Positions 53,024-62,768 of a DNA stretch of 64,000 nucleotides are shown piece by piece (positions within the stretch are counted from its first letter, which is position 1; every line of letters starts with the position of its first letter). The translations under genes were made by a program, and so were the position numbers. Source of the DNA: Tupaia tana (Eukaryota > Chordata > Mammalia > Scandentia > Tupaiidae); the NCBI GenBank assembly GCA_026018925.1, contig JAKSZU010000016.1:31772877-31836876 (forward strand), read 5' to 3'. The notes under the pieces are model-generated. The model ran no database searches, had not been told where the DNA came from, and saw nothing but the letters and a program-made list of their open reading frames with translations.

Positions 53024-55794
53024 CTTCACTGGCAAAGCTTGCTTCTAACTGTGGGAGACACCCAGCAATGCTGCCAATATCCTGGAGGCCCATACCTTTC
53101 TGACTTTGCAATAACTCCCAAGTTAAACAAATTGCCAAAGAGCTGTAAGCTTCTTATTAGTTGGATGATTCTTCCAATTGCTCTGTTGACTTATTTTCCC
53201 GGCACACATGTTGGTGAGTTCTATCGATAATTCGTGTGCCTACAAGTTTGCTCTGCAACTGAGGAACTCCAGCATTTCTGGGTTAGCATCTGCTCTGTGA
53301 TCTATGATCTACGATCTCCACTCCCTCTTGCCTTCACTTTGAACTGGAGTGCTGGTTTAAGCAACCCCTCTACCCACCGCCTAACAAGCTGAGACGTGAG
53401 TCTCCATTAGTGTTACAACACTTGAATTTTATCCCAGGCTAACCAGTAACACCAGTATTTAAACTGCAGTGTGATGATAACCACACCGACCCAGATGAAA
53501 TGGTCTGTACCAATTCCATAATGTCAGAGAATGAAGTGTGCATAGGACTAGCTGGCAGAGAATACATAAAGTTTAAACAAGAAAGACTTTGGGAAACATT
53601 GTGAAAAACTACAATAGAGAACTAACATCAGATTGTGAACTTCATTTGACACAGCAGAAGTTGTAACGTAGAGTTGGTAGAGATAAAGTAAATTTCACCT
53701 AAGGAAAGACCAGCTTTAACCTTAAGGATAAGAATTACTTTAGAAGGTAAATTATCTATTTCAGTTAGCAGCCCTAATTCCTAAGTTAACATCTATTTCA
53801 TTTTGTGTTGAACAAAATTAACAACCTGACCAACTTTTGCTTCTGTGTGGATTTCTACCTGCTGTAAGATCTTTGTGATGATTTTGTTATACAACATGAA
53901 ATGCAAACCTTCTAGCCACATTTATTCCTTAATGAAAGCTCCTTAAAAGGAATTAAGGGTTAAGTTTTCTGTTTTGTTTTTCTTTGAAAAGCACAAATGT
54001 CTACAGTACACTGAATCCACTCTTCTCTTATGCCAAGAGACCACATGGTCCATTTATGTACACAATTTCTATTGATTTAAGCCTCCTACCTGGGATTAGC
54101 AGAAACAATCATTTTATTAACTACAGTCAAAGGGTTATGGAGAAAATCTGAGTCTACCGGATATCCATAATTCCATCTTTCCTCCTTAGCAATGTTCTCA
54201 TATTTCATCTAGGTTTTCCTAGGCAATCAAACAAGATCTTTCAGAGAGTGGGCAGAGCAGTGAAAAGACCCAAGAGAAGGAGAGAATGGAAGGACTCTCA
54301 CCGTACAAGATGTACCTGAGCAAAGCAAATTAGAAATTCTGCACAAGAATCTCTGGTACTCGGTACCTCAATCTGAAATAGAAAATGGACTCAGATTGAA
54401 ACTGAACATACTTATGACCCAAATTCTTCCTCATCACCTCTCTGTGCTTGTCCTAAAAAACACTATAGTTGGATGAAAGAGGACAATTTCTCTATAACGT
54501 CCATGTTTCATCTGCATCCTTATCCTACTACCTCAAAAAGACAAAGATGAACAAATGAACTTCTTTGAATCAATCCGTACTGCAGTGGCCTTTCCCAATT
54601 CGGACTTTTTTAATTCCCTGTAATCACTTTATTTGGTTATTGAAATAAATCATCTCTCCGAGGTTCTCTAGAGACTTTATTATTTACATTTCTGCATCCC
54701 GAAACAGACCTTGATAAAGCACTGTTGTTTTTCATTACTGTGTACATGCCATTGGTGCAAACACTTATGCACCTCTCATGGACTCTTTCTCTAGTACATC
54801 TTTTAAATCATTTTTTGAGAAAGGACTCTACTAATTCCACTTATTAACCTTAGCGATGCACATCTGATATACAGAAGACAACCCAAAGTAAATTGACTTG
54901 GGTCAAACTGAAGAAAAAATGCTAAGATTTTTCAGACCGCAGAGATAACTTAATCTATAAATACTGTCCCAAGTCCAAAGCAGGGAAATTGACTGAGGTG
55001 TGGTCTACTCCATGCTTACATACATTAAAAAGAAATTCATCTCACTCTTGTACATCTCGATTTTAAAATAAGTATGAATACAAAGTTTTACTTCTTAAAA
55101 TGAAGAAGAAATCAAACCCCAATTGGAGATTATTCAACAATTTGCAAAATACTAAGCATCTTATTTACCTTAAGCATTACTAGTATATTAGGCAATTCTA
55201 TAGCTTCCTTCAGAACAGAAAGGAAAATGAGTTCTTAAAAATAGAGTAGGAATTTTGGAGCAATGTTAAGATATTAGCATTAGGAAAATGAGGGGCATAC
55301 CAGAATCCTATATTATCTTTTAAATTTTTATTTAACTTCAAATGTTTTCATAATATAAAGTTTCTTTTAAAGAAATGAGATGAGGCTGGGAGGTGGGCAG
55401 AATAAACTTGAGGCTGCAGAAGCATGAAGAACTTGTACTTCTATATACCGGATAATAACTGGAGGTAGCCCCACCTGAAATCCTTAAAGGACCCATCCCT
55501 TTGGTAATACACACATTTTTCTAGATTGTTCTTATCCCTGGAGAATAGATTCGCCAACATTGCTGGGTACAGAAGACTCTAATCATTCTTCACATAGTGG
55601 CGTGTCCTTCCAGGCCTCTATGATATGCCTTCTCTAAGTGTTTCTTTAACTCATCAGGTATTTTCTTGTGTTCTTTGTCTTCCTTTAGATATGTTTCTTC
55701 CATAAGCCATTCTCTTCTTTGACAAACACAACTTGGGTATGCAATCAAGTTCCAGAAGTTACAGCAAACAAAGATATGTGGAATCTATGAATCT

Positions 55795-55795
<1 letters not shown>
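53024..55795. other. Longest repeat-poor stretch, no gene seen
   Basis: Almost 2.8 kb with no SINE, LINE or LTR I can recognise. No frame above about 63 codons is called here, and none has a domain. This could be constrained non-coding DNA or simply old decayed sequence. Confidence 0.5.

Positions 55796-55832
<37 letters not shown>
55796..55832. repeat. (TG)n microsatellite
   Basis: About 18 TG units. Confidence 0.97.
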
Positions 55833-55835
<3 letters not shown>

Positions 55836-56564
55836 AATCTATTATTTAAATTATAAGCCTTACTGGAGAGATGAAAAAAAGAAGAGAAGCGCTAAAGGCA
55901 GTTATATTCAGTTCTGTGCAAACAAACTTCATGTGGCTTGGTGCAAGCCAAGATTAAATATGATTGAATGCTTCTGTATGAGGGGGGAAAAAAACCAGGC
56001 CAAAAAATAGAAAACCACTGCAGTCCTTTGCCAACCTTCTTAAAATAACTACTATTGTGTTGGATTAAAAGGCATTTGCTGAAGATTTTGTGAAGAATTA
56101 AGCTTATTTGTTATTCTTTTAAAACAGAAATGCGAATAAAAGAAAAGCTGTTAGTCAACATTGTCTTAAAAGATAAAGCTTTCAAGATAGCAGAGTATCT
56201 GGGTCAATGGGAAGCTTTAGCAAATTGTGTTCTTGATTGACAGCCCTCTTCAGAATTTCAGCTGCAGACTTAAAGCTTCCATCCCCATCCCACCTCCAAT
56301 GCATGGGCTCATTTAGACAGGGTAATTGAGAAGTAATCCATTCTAGTGTCCTATAGATTGGCAGTATCATGCCTCCAAGAGTTAAAAAGTTACATTCACT
56401 AGTATAAAATTGGGGAACAGAAGAGAAAAAGTAGGATTTTCTAAACAGAGAAAACAAACTCCAGGATATAAAGGGTCTAAAAGAGAAGAAAAACAGTTCA
56501 CTGAATTCTTTTAGCCCCCAACTTTCCTCCTACCATAAGAGACCCATCCTATTCCTTTGTTAAG
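55833..56564. other. Unassigned unique DNA, no gene seen
   Basis: Minus frame 56182-56457 (91 codons) has no recognisable domain and no splice context. Confidence 0.45.
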
Positions 56565-56780
56565 GAGTATTCCATGACAATACATGAACAGTGCCCCACG
56601 ACAATTCATGAGGGGTAGGTACCCCATGACAATTTGTGAAGAGTATTTTATGGCAATATGTGAGGAGTAACCTATGACAATTTGTAAGGAGTACCACACA
56701 GCACATCATGAGGAGTGCACCCACGACAATTTATGATAAATACCCGTGACAATTTACGAGCAGTAGCCTATATAATACAG
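56565..56780. repeat. Degenerate 24-bp minisatellite
   Basis: Eight to nine diverged copies of a unit of about 24 bp with core 'ccatgacaatttgtgagga' (for example near 56613, 56660 and 56735). One minus frame through it shows an 8-residue periodicity that merely reflects the unit length. Confidence 0.85.
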
Positions 56781-56843
56781 CTGCCTAAAGAAATCAGATA
56801 ATTAGCCCTTTGTGTCAACATGACTCTAGCATAGACTTTGCTC

Positions 56844-57064
56844 TAGAATGGTGTTTCTCAAGCAGGGTGACTTTGCCACCTCCTCACAAGGGGATATTTG
56901 GCAATATCTGGAGACATTTTTGGTTATTACAACTGCTATTGGCATCTACCAGAGAGAGCCCAGGATTGCTACTAACCTCCTACAATGCACAGATAGCCCT
57001 CCACAACAGGGGAATTTTCTGGCTTAGATGGCCATGTTGTCAAGGCTGAGAAATACTGCTTTAG
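56844..57064. mobile_element. MER20-like hAT element
   Basis: 'atggtgtttctcaagcaggg', 'gatatttggcaatatctgga', 'gacatttttggttattacaa', 'cctacaatgcacagatagcc', 'aaggctgagaaatact' follow an abundant non-autonomous hAT-Charlie element. The name MER20 is from memory; the family assignment itself is firm. Confidence 0.8.
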
Positions 57065-57114
57065 AGGATGGAATGGAAATTAAAGCTTCTACTTTTTCTA
57101 TGGAATATTTTCTG

Positions 57115-57385
57115 GGGGGCAGCAGGAGGCATGGTGGTTAAGGTGCCGGACTCCCACATAGCCAACCATGATTTGAGTCCCAGACTTAGCAGCTCAAAAA
57201 TCACACAGAGCCCATGTGGAACATGTCCAAAATCCCAGGAGGAGAATGGAGAAAGGATTGTGTTGTGACCATCTTCCTTGAGGGGTAATTTCTCACTTTC
57301 CCTCTCACTATCTCTTTCTCTTTCTCTTCAGCAACCACATGAGCCCCATGGTAAAAATCTAAAAAGAGAAAAAAAGAAAAAGGAA
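57115..57385 (+). mobile_element. SINE-L copy
   Basis: 'gggcagcaggaggcatggtg', 'gatttgagtcccagacttag', a diverged body, CT-rich part and 'gagccccatggtaaaaatct' with an A-rich tail. Confidence 0.82.
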
Positions 57386-57767
57386 AATAAAGTTTTTTGT
57401 TGTTTTACATTTTTTTTTAATTTTTTAAGTTTTTTCAAACTCCACAAGAGAATGTCCAAGTGTTTCAACTATTCTGTTTTAGTCATTCAACTCTACCCAC
57501 AAGGACCTTCATGAGCTCTTCAAACAAAAAAACTACAAATGACCACAGATGTCAGAAAACAGAGATGCTAAAAATATTCCACAACTTGCTAATGTAGATG
57601 CTTTCATCAGTGAACCCCCTGACAGACGTCCTAGATGCACACCACATGCCCAGCCCTGCACTTGCTACAATAGGAAGTGCAAACCGGTTCAGGAGGCATT
57701 AGTACTGAAATGGAAAGAGAAACACACTTGTGAAAAAATGAAAACACAATATAAAAAACTCAGCCCG
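57386..57767. other. Unassigned unique DNA, no gene seen
   Basis: Plus frame 57549-57773 (74 codons) has no recognisable domain. Confidence 0.45.
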
Positions 57768-58003
57768 GCCTAATGGTGTAGTAAGTAGCAATCTGAACTG
57801 CAATGCTAGAAGCCACATGATTGGTTGGATCCTTGATTTAACTTGAAAACATGCCAGGTACACATTGACATGCCCAAGATCCTAATAAGCTGGAGGGCTG
57901 GGGAAAAGGGATTATAGATCGACAAGATCTTGTCCAGGGTTCCTTTCTCCTTTTTTCTCTTTCACATGTGTATGCTTACACTCTCTCATTAATTTTTTTT
58001 AAA
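57768..58003 (+). mobile_element. Old SINE-L-related copy, one arm of an inverted pair
   Basis: 'cggcctaatggtgtagtaag', 'ggttggatccttgattt', 'ccaggtacacattgacatgc', CT run, 'gtatgcttacactctctcat'. Tail-to-tail with the next SINE. Confidence 0.72.
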
Positions 58004-58004
58004 T

Positions 58005-58254
58005 AAACTTTTTTTAATTATCAGAGGGTGCATACACTCACCAGAGAGAGACCGAGAGATAGAGAGAGAACGAAAAGGGAGAAAGGAAGGGATGTGGTCA
58101 TGTTGCAATTTCTTCTCCATTTCTCCATTCTGTCAGGATTTTGAATATACACACATGTGTCCAGTATGTTTTTCAAGCTACCAGGGCCAAGATTCTAACC
58201 AAAGTCAGTCAGGTGAGATTTGGCTCCTTTAACTACTAGGCTATAGAACTGGCC
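58005..58254 (-). mobile_element. Old SINE-L copy, antisense, second arm of the pair
   Basis: T-rich tail, 'agagggtgcatacactcacc', 'ccattctgtcaggattttg', 'gttttcaagctaccagggcc' and head end 'ctaggctatagaactggccc'. Confidence 0.8.
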
Positions 58255-58429
58255 CTGAATAAATGTTTTCTAAAAATGGAAAAGTAAGAAGAAAATTAAG
58301 AAAGTATACATTTAGCTAAATATTAAAATTAGCCAAGTTAATAGTATATGTAACCCTTTTTAAATAATTAAAATTTAATGGCAAACAACAACTTCTTAAC
58401 TACTGATTTATTTGTAGTTAAAAACTTCT

Positions 58430-58541
58430 CAACTGGACAGCAGACACTGTCGCCCATCTTACCGGCAAGCACTTTGAGTAGCTGCACTCAGCAGTTACTC
58501 TCTGAGCTAGACTTGCAAAAGAAAGAGCTGCTAAATCAGAG
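58430..58541. repeat. Dispersed 110-bp duplication, copy 1
   Basis: 'gcaagcactttgagtagctg' and 'cttgcaaaagaaagagct' are shared with 60084-60192 at roughly 80-85 % by eye. Flanks differ. The small open frame spanning it (58378-58605) is not kept in copy 2. Confidence 0.85.
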
Positions 58542-58956
58542 GATACCAATCAACAATATTTTAAATTTTCTAATTCAATATTTAAAGTCATTGGAAGGCC
58601 ACTGAGAGATTAAATTGACTCAACTGCACCTAAAAATACAGTGATAGTTCCAATATCTGAAAAAGAAATATATCAAACTCAGGTTAAATTGAAGAAGTGG
58701 GTCTTCATATAATCAAAATTTGTAATTGTTCGAGAAAGAAGTAGAGAATTAGGGGACAAAAGGAACATTTTTTCAAAGTAAATTTACAAGCCCACTTTTT
58801 AGCTTAATTTGGCTCAATAATGAAAATGAAACATTAGATCATCTGAATTTGAAATAATAAAAGAACTCAAAACTAAAAATTAGACAAAGGTGAAAAAATA
58901 AAAGATTTGAGTAGAAAAAAATTTCCCAAGGCCTGGCAAATGTATTAAATATGCAG

Positions 58957-59215
58957 GGGACCAGCAGTTAGTGTAATGGCTATGTCGCTGGACTCCCACG
59001 TAGTCGACCGCGGTTCGCGTCCCGGACCCGGTGGCTTAAAACTCACGCTGGGCGTGTGTGCATGCGTGCCCAAGATTCTGAGAGGAGAATGGAGGAGAAG
59101 GGATTGCGGCGTGACTATGCCCCCTGCGGGGTGATTTCTCGCTTTCTGTCTCTATGTCTCTCTCTGTCTGTCTGGCGAGCGCACGCGCCCTATAGCAAAA
59201 ACCTCTCAAAAAAAA
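58957..59215 (+). mobile_element. Young full-length SINE-L with 19-bp target duplication
   Basis: Intact head with A-box region and box B 'ggttcgcgtcc' (59012-59022), body, 'gcgcacgcgccctatagc', A tail. 'aaatgtattaaatatgcag' (58938-58956) and 'aaatgtattaaatacgcag' (59216-59234) flank it, one mismatch. Confidence 0.96.
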
Positions 59216-59266
59216 AAATGTATTAAATACGCAGAGAGCCAGAAGAGATTTAAAAGTTTGCATGTG

Positions 59267-59546
59267 GGGCTGGCCCTGAACCCTAATGGTTAAGAGAGCT
59301 TGGATCCCATATGGCTAACCAAGCAGTTCTAATCCTGGCCTCAATGGCTTGAAACACATGCAGGACCTATATTCATGTGTGTCCCTAATCACAACAGGAT
59401 GGAGAAGTGGGGAAAAAAGAGGCTTCAATATGACCATACCCCCATCAGGGGTGCTTTCTCTCTCTCTCTCTCTCTTTGTCCTGCTCTAGTGAGTGCACAG
59501 CCTCTGATAATTAAGTAATAATAATAATAATTTTCTTAAGTTTTTG
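59267..59546 (+). mobile_element. Old-subfamily SINE-L copy with perfect 13-bp target duplication
   Basis: 'gggctggccctgaaccctaa' head, body 'catgcaggacctatattcat', (CT)n, 'gagtgcacagcctctgataa', A/T tail with AAT units. 'aagtttgcatgtg' flanks it at 59254-59266 and 59547-59559. Confidence 0.9.
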
Positions 59547-59559
59547 AAGTTTGCATGTG

Positions 59560-60083
59560 ACTCTATCTTCCTTGTGTTAACAAAACATAGACTCCACAAT
59601 GGCCCAGCTCAGATAGATGCAAGAATTGTACGGCAAATAGGACCTTCAGTCAAATAAAATGAATCTGATCACTTTCCTTAGAAAATCCTCTGACCAGGTA
59701 AATCCTTCCAAACTGCTCAGAAAAGCCCTGGCTGCTCAGACATAAAGGCAGTGTGACCAGAGGAGAGAATGACTGTGATTCTGTGTCTGCCCTGACGCTC
59801 AACAAACTAATGAAGAATTATAAACCAAACCCAAGAAGTCCTAGATTCATGCAATGGAGGTATACTAATGAAAGTGCTTGTTAGTGGATAATTTTGTAGA
59901 ACAAAACCTTAATAGAACAGCTTTGTAGCAAGGAAATCCTCAGTCTCTCTCATTGTCTACAGCTGGCCCATGTGGGAAGGGCCAACTCTCTGGGTACACC
60001 TGCCAGAACAGCACCTCACAGATTCAGGGCAGCACACCAGGGTTGCCTGGCACACAGATATGTCTTGTTTGCACACTCATCCT
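59560..60083. other. Unassigned unique DNA, no gene seen
   Basis: No repeat or coding signal recognised. Confidence 0.45.
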
Positions 60084-60192
60084 CAATTGGACAACAGAAA
60101 TTGTTGCCTTGCTTACCAGCAAGCACTTTGAGTAGCTGCACTTAGTAGTTATTCTCTCAGCTAGATTTGCAAAAGAAAGAGCTACCAGAGAA
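60084..60192. repeat. Dispersed 110-bp duplication, copy 2
   Basis: 'caattggacaacagaaattg' through 'gcaaaagaaagagct', matching 58430-58541, same orientation, 1.65 kb apart. Confidence 0.85.
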
Positions 60193-60794
60193 TCTGGACA
60201 GGAGGTATGGCAAGAGCCTTCCAAGGACTTCATCAGACACCAGCCTCACAAGGGAGATGGATATCATGAGACATTTAGGACCTCAGAACCTGTCAATTTG
60301 AACAGACAATATCTCATAGGAGTGAGCAGTCTCAAATAAGAACAGTAGTGTTTTGATTAAGAAAAAAATGTACATAGAGGGCTAGAAAGCTTTTACTTTA
60401 ACATACACCCAGGACTTCATGAGGTTTGCCAAAAAATGGAATTGGAGTGTAAGTTTATTTTGATGTAAGAAATTCTGAGATTTGTGCATGACTGTTACAT
60501 AGTGTATGTTTTCCATAACGTATTTGAAGACCCCCTCATATATATGAGAATATCTATAAATCCTTTATATGCTTTTATCATTGCAAAAGATAATTGCAGA
60601 AAATCATGAGTTCTGAATTTTTGAAAGGTAATTATAACTAGCTAGTTTCTAAGACTGTATTAGTTTAATAACAATAAATAATAAATACTTCATGACCAAA
60701 TGGATGCTGTAGATGCCTAGAAGTCAGAAAAGAATCCACCTTTGTGAAGGCAAAGTTAGCTTAGGAAGAGTTCATGGAGAAAAGGTTAGACTTG
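60193..60794. other. Unassigned unique DNA, no gene seen
   Basis: No repeat or coding signal recognised. Confidence 0.5.
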
Positions 60795-61066
60795 GGAACC
60801 AGCAGTTAGGGTAATGGCTATGTCGCTGGACTCCCACGTAGTCGACCGCAGTTCACGTCCTGGACCCGGTGGCTTAAAACTCACGCCGGGCGCGTGTGCG
60901 TGCGTGCCCAAGATCCCGAGAGGAGAATGGAGGAGAAGAGATTGCGGTGTGACCATCCCCCCTGGGGGGTGATTTCTCGCTTTCTGTCTCTAGGTCTCTC
61001 TCTGTCTGTCTGGCGAGCGCACGTGCCCTATAGCAAAAACCTCCCAAAAAAAAAAAAAAAAAAAAA
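60795..61066 (+). mobile_element. Young full-length SINE-L
   Basis: 'ggaaccagcagttagggtaa', body with 'acgccgggcgcgtgtgcg', C6/G6 repeat, 'gcgcacgtgccctatagc', A tail of about 22. Flanks 'aggttagacttg' and 'aggaagacttg' suggest the target duplication. CpG retention indicates youth. Confidence 0.95.
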
Positions 61067-61719
61067 GGAAGACTTGAGCTGAGTATGGAACATGAACAGA
61101 AAAACATGCACTTTCATTGTATCTTTTGCTAATTTCGGTCATCTCAAAAGTCACCAACATTTCTAGCTTTAAACAGAGACTTTGGCAGACTGGTTTCAAA
61201 AGACCAAGGACGTCGAATCATCTTCCACAGCATACTTCCTGTGTTGTGACACTCTCCAGAATCTGTCTGCCTGGATATGCTTTTTGACTTTGGGATGCAC
61301 TCACACTGTTGATACTTCTATCTGGTCAATCTGAGATCAACAGCATGCTCTTGGTCAAAATCATTCATTAGGCAAAAAAGGTTGTGACCTTAGTAATAAT
61401 TCCTTTAACTGCTATCACTTTCTACTTATCAAAATTTTATATTGTGTCAATCAGTTGACATGCGAAGAGAATAGGAAAATGTGTGACCCACATAGAGAAT
61501 CAGATATGTAAATCTTGATCTCCTGAAGTTAAGCCACTAACCCCAATGCCAGACAGCTATTACCTCTTATTTAAGACTGATAAATACCATGATATTCAAA
61601 ATATGCTGAATAGAAAGTATACTGCATTTCACCCTTAAAGGACACTTGTTTAAGCCCAAACTCAATATTACTACACAACCACAGGGACAGACTAAGCACT
61701 TCAACCTATATAGAAACAG
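61067..61719. other. Unassigned unique DNA, no gene seen
   Basis: No repeat or coding signal recognised. Confidence 0.5.
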
Positions 61720-61990
61720 AATCCTAGAAATGGAAGCCACTCAAGAGGTCATTGAATACCACCCTGGTATTCAAGGAACTCATTGTATATCTGAATTCTC
61801 TTCACAGCATGCCAAATAAGAGACTTGGCAGTCTTGAGAATACCTTCCATGATGAGGACTTCATAACCTCACATGGTAGCCTAACCAATACTCAGACAGT
61901 TGTGTATTTACTAAGTCTATTATCAAGCTAAAATAGGCTCCCCCTAATAGTTCTTTTCTTATCATATTATTGGTTTTGTCCTCTGAAAAC
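61720..61990 (+). mobile_element. Possible CR1/L3-type LINE 3' relic
   Basis: 'aatcctagaaatggaagcca', 'gatgaggacttcataacctc', 'aggctccccctaatagttc' and 'ttggttttgtcctctgaaa' fit the order of an ancient mammalian CR1-like repeat. Assigned from memory and strongly diverged. Confidence 0.4.
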
Positions 61991-62472
61991 ATTTAGGGCT
62001 CTAGGTTTTAGATGCGACTTCTGGGAATTCTGTTTCCACATACTTCTGTGACTACTATCAATACATGTCCACTGGGAACAAACCATTTCTTTGGATCCCA
62101 GTCCTACCAAGAGCAAACTCTTGTTGAAACCTGTAAAGAATTATGCTTCAAAGCAAATTGGCATCACTTACAACTTATAAACAATAGTTTGTTTAGCGAT
62201 AAGAACAAAGTAAAGTATGAGCAGTAGGGTTTAAAAAAAAAATAGACTGATTACATATAATCACATATGTTGAACTATTTCTAACCTAGATATAATCTTA
62301 ATATAATGAGTATTGTTACAAGAGATAAAGATAACAATAATAACAATAATTTTATTTATAAACCATTTTCCAGCCAATGTGCTTGGGGCATTGCATGATC
62401 ATATACAATGATTAAAACACTATTTTAAAACATCAAACAAACAAAATACAACCTATTCTTCAGATAGAGAAT
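61991..62472. other. Unassigned DNA, no gene seen
   Basis: Plus frame 62012-62227 (71 codons) has no recognisable domain. An A/T-rich AAT stretch is near 62330. Confidence 0.45.
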
Positions 62473-62486
62473 GAAATAGTACTTTA

Positions 62487-62728
62487 AGGGACCAGCAGGT
62501 GGCATAATGGCTATGTCACTGGACTCCCATGTAGTTGACCACAGTTCGAGTCCCAGATCCCGTGGCTTAAGCTCACACCAGGCCCGTGTGCATGCATGCC
62601 CAAGATCCTGAGAGGAGAATGAAGGAGAAGGGATTGCAGCGTGGCCATCTCCTCTGAGGGGTGATTTCTCACTTTCTGTCTCTCTGTCTTTCTGGAGAGC
62701 GCACACATCCTATAGCAAAAGTCTCTCA

Positions 62729-62755
<27 letters not shown>
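62487..62755 (+). mobile_element. SINE-L copy with target duplication
   Basis: 'gggaccagcaggtggcataa', 'agttcgagtcccagatcccg', body, 'gcgcacacatcctatagc', A tail then (AAAAG)n. 'gaaatagtacttt' flanks it (62473-62485, 62756-62768). Confidence 0.94.
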
Positions 62756-62759
<4 letters not shown>

Positions 62760-62768
62760 TAGTACTTT

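Noticed and set aside
56511-56699. Minus frame with an 8-residue repeat
   Set aside because: Artefact of a 24-bp minisatellite whose unit is divisible by three; the array is degenerate.
58378-58605. 75-codon plus frame that looks like a small soluble protein
   Set aside because: The duplicated part at 60.1 kb does not keep the frame. No other coding evidence.
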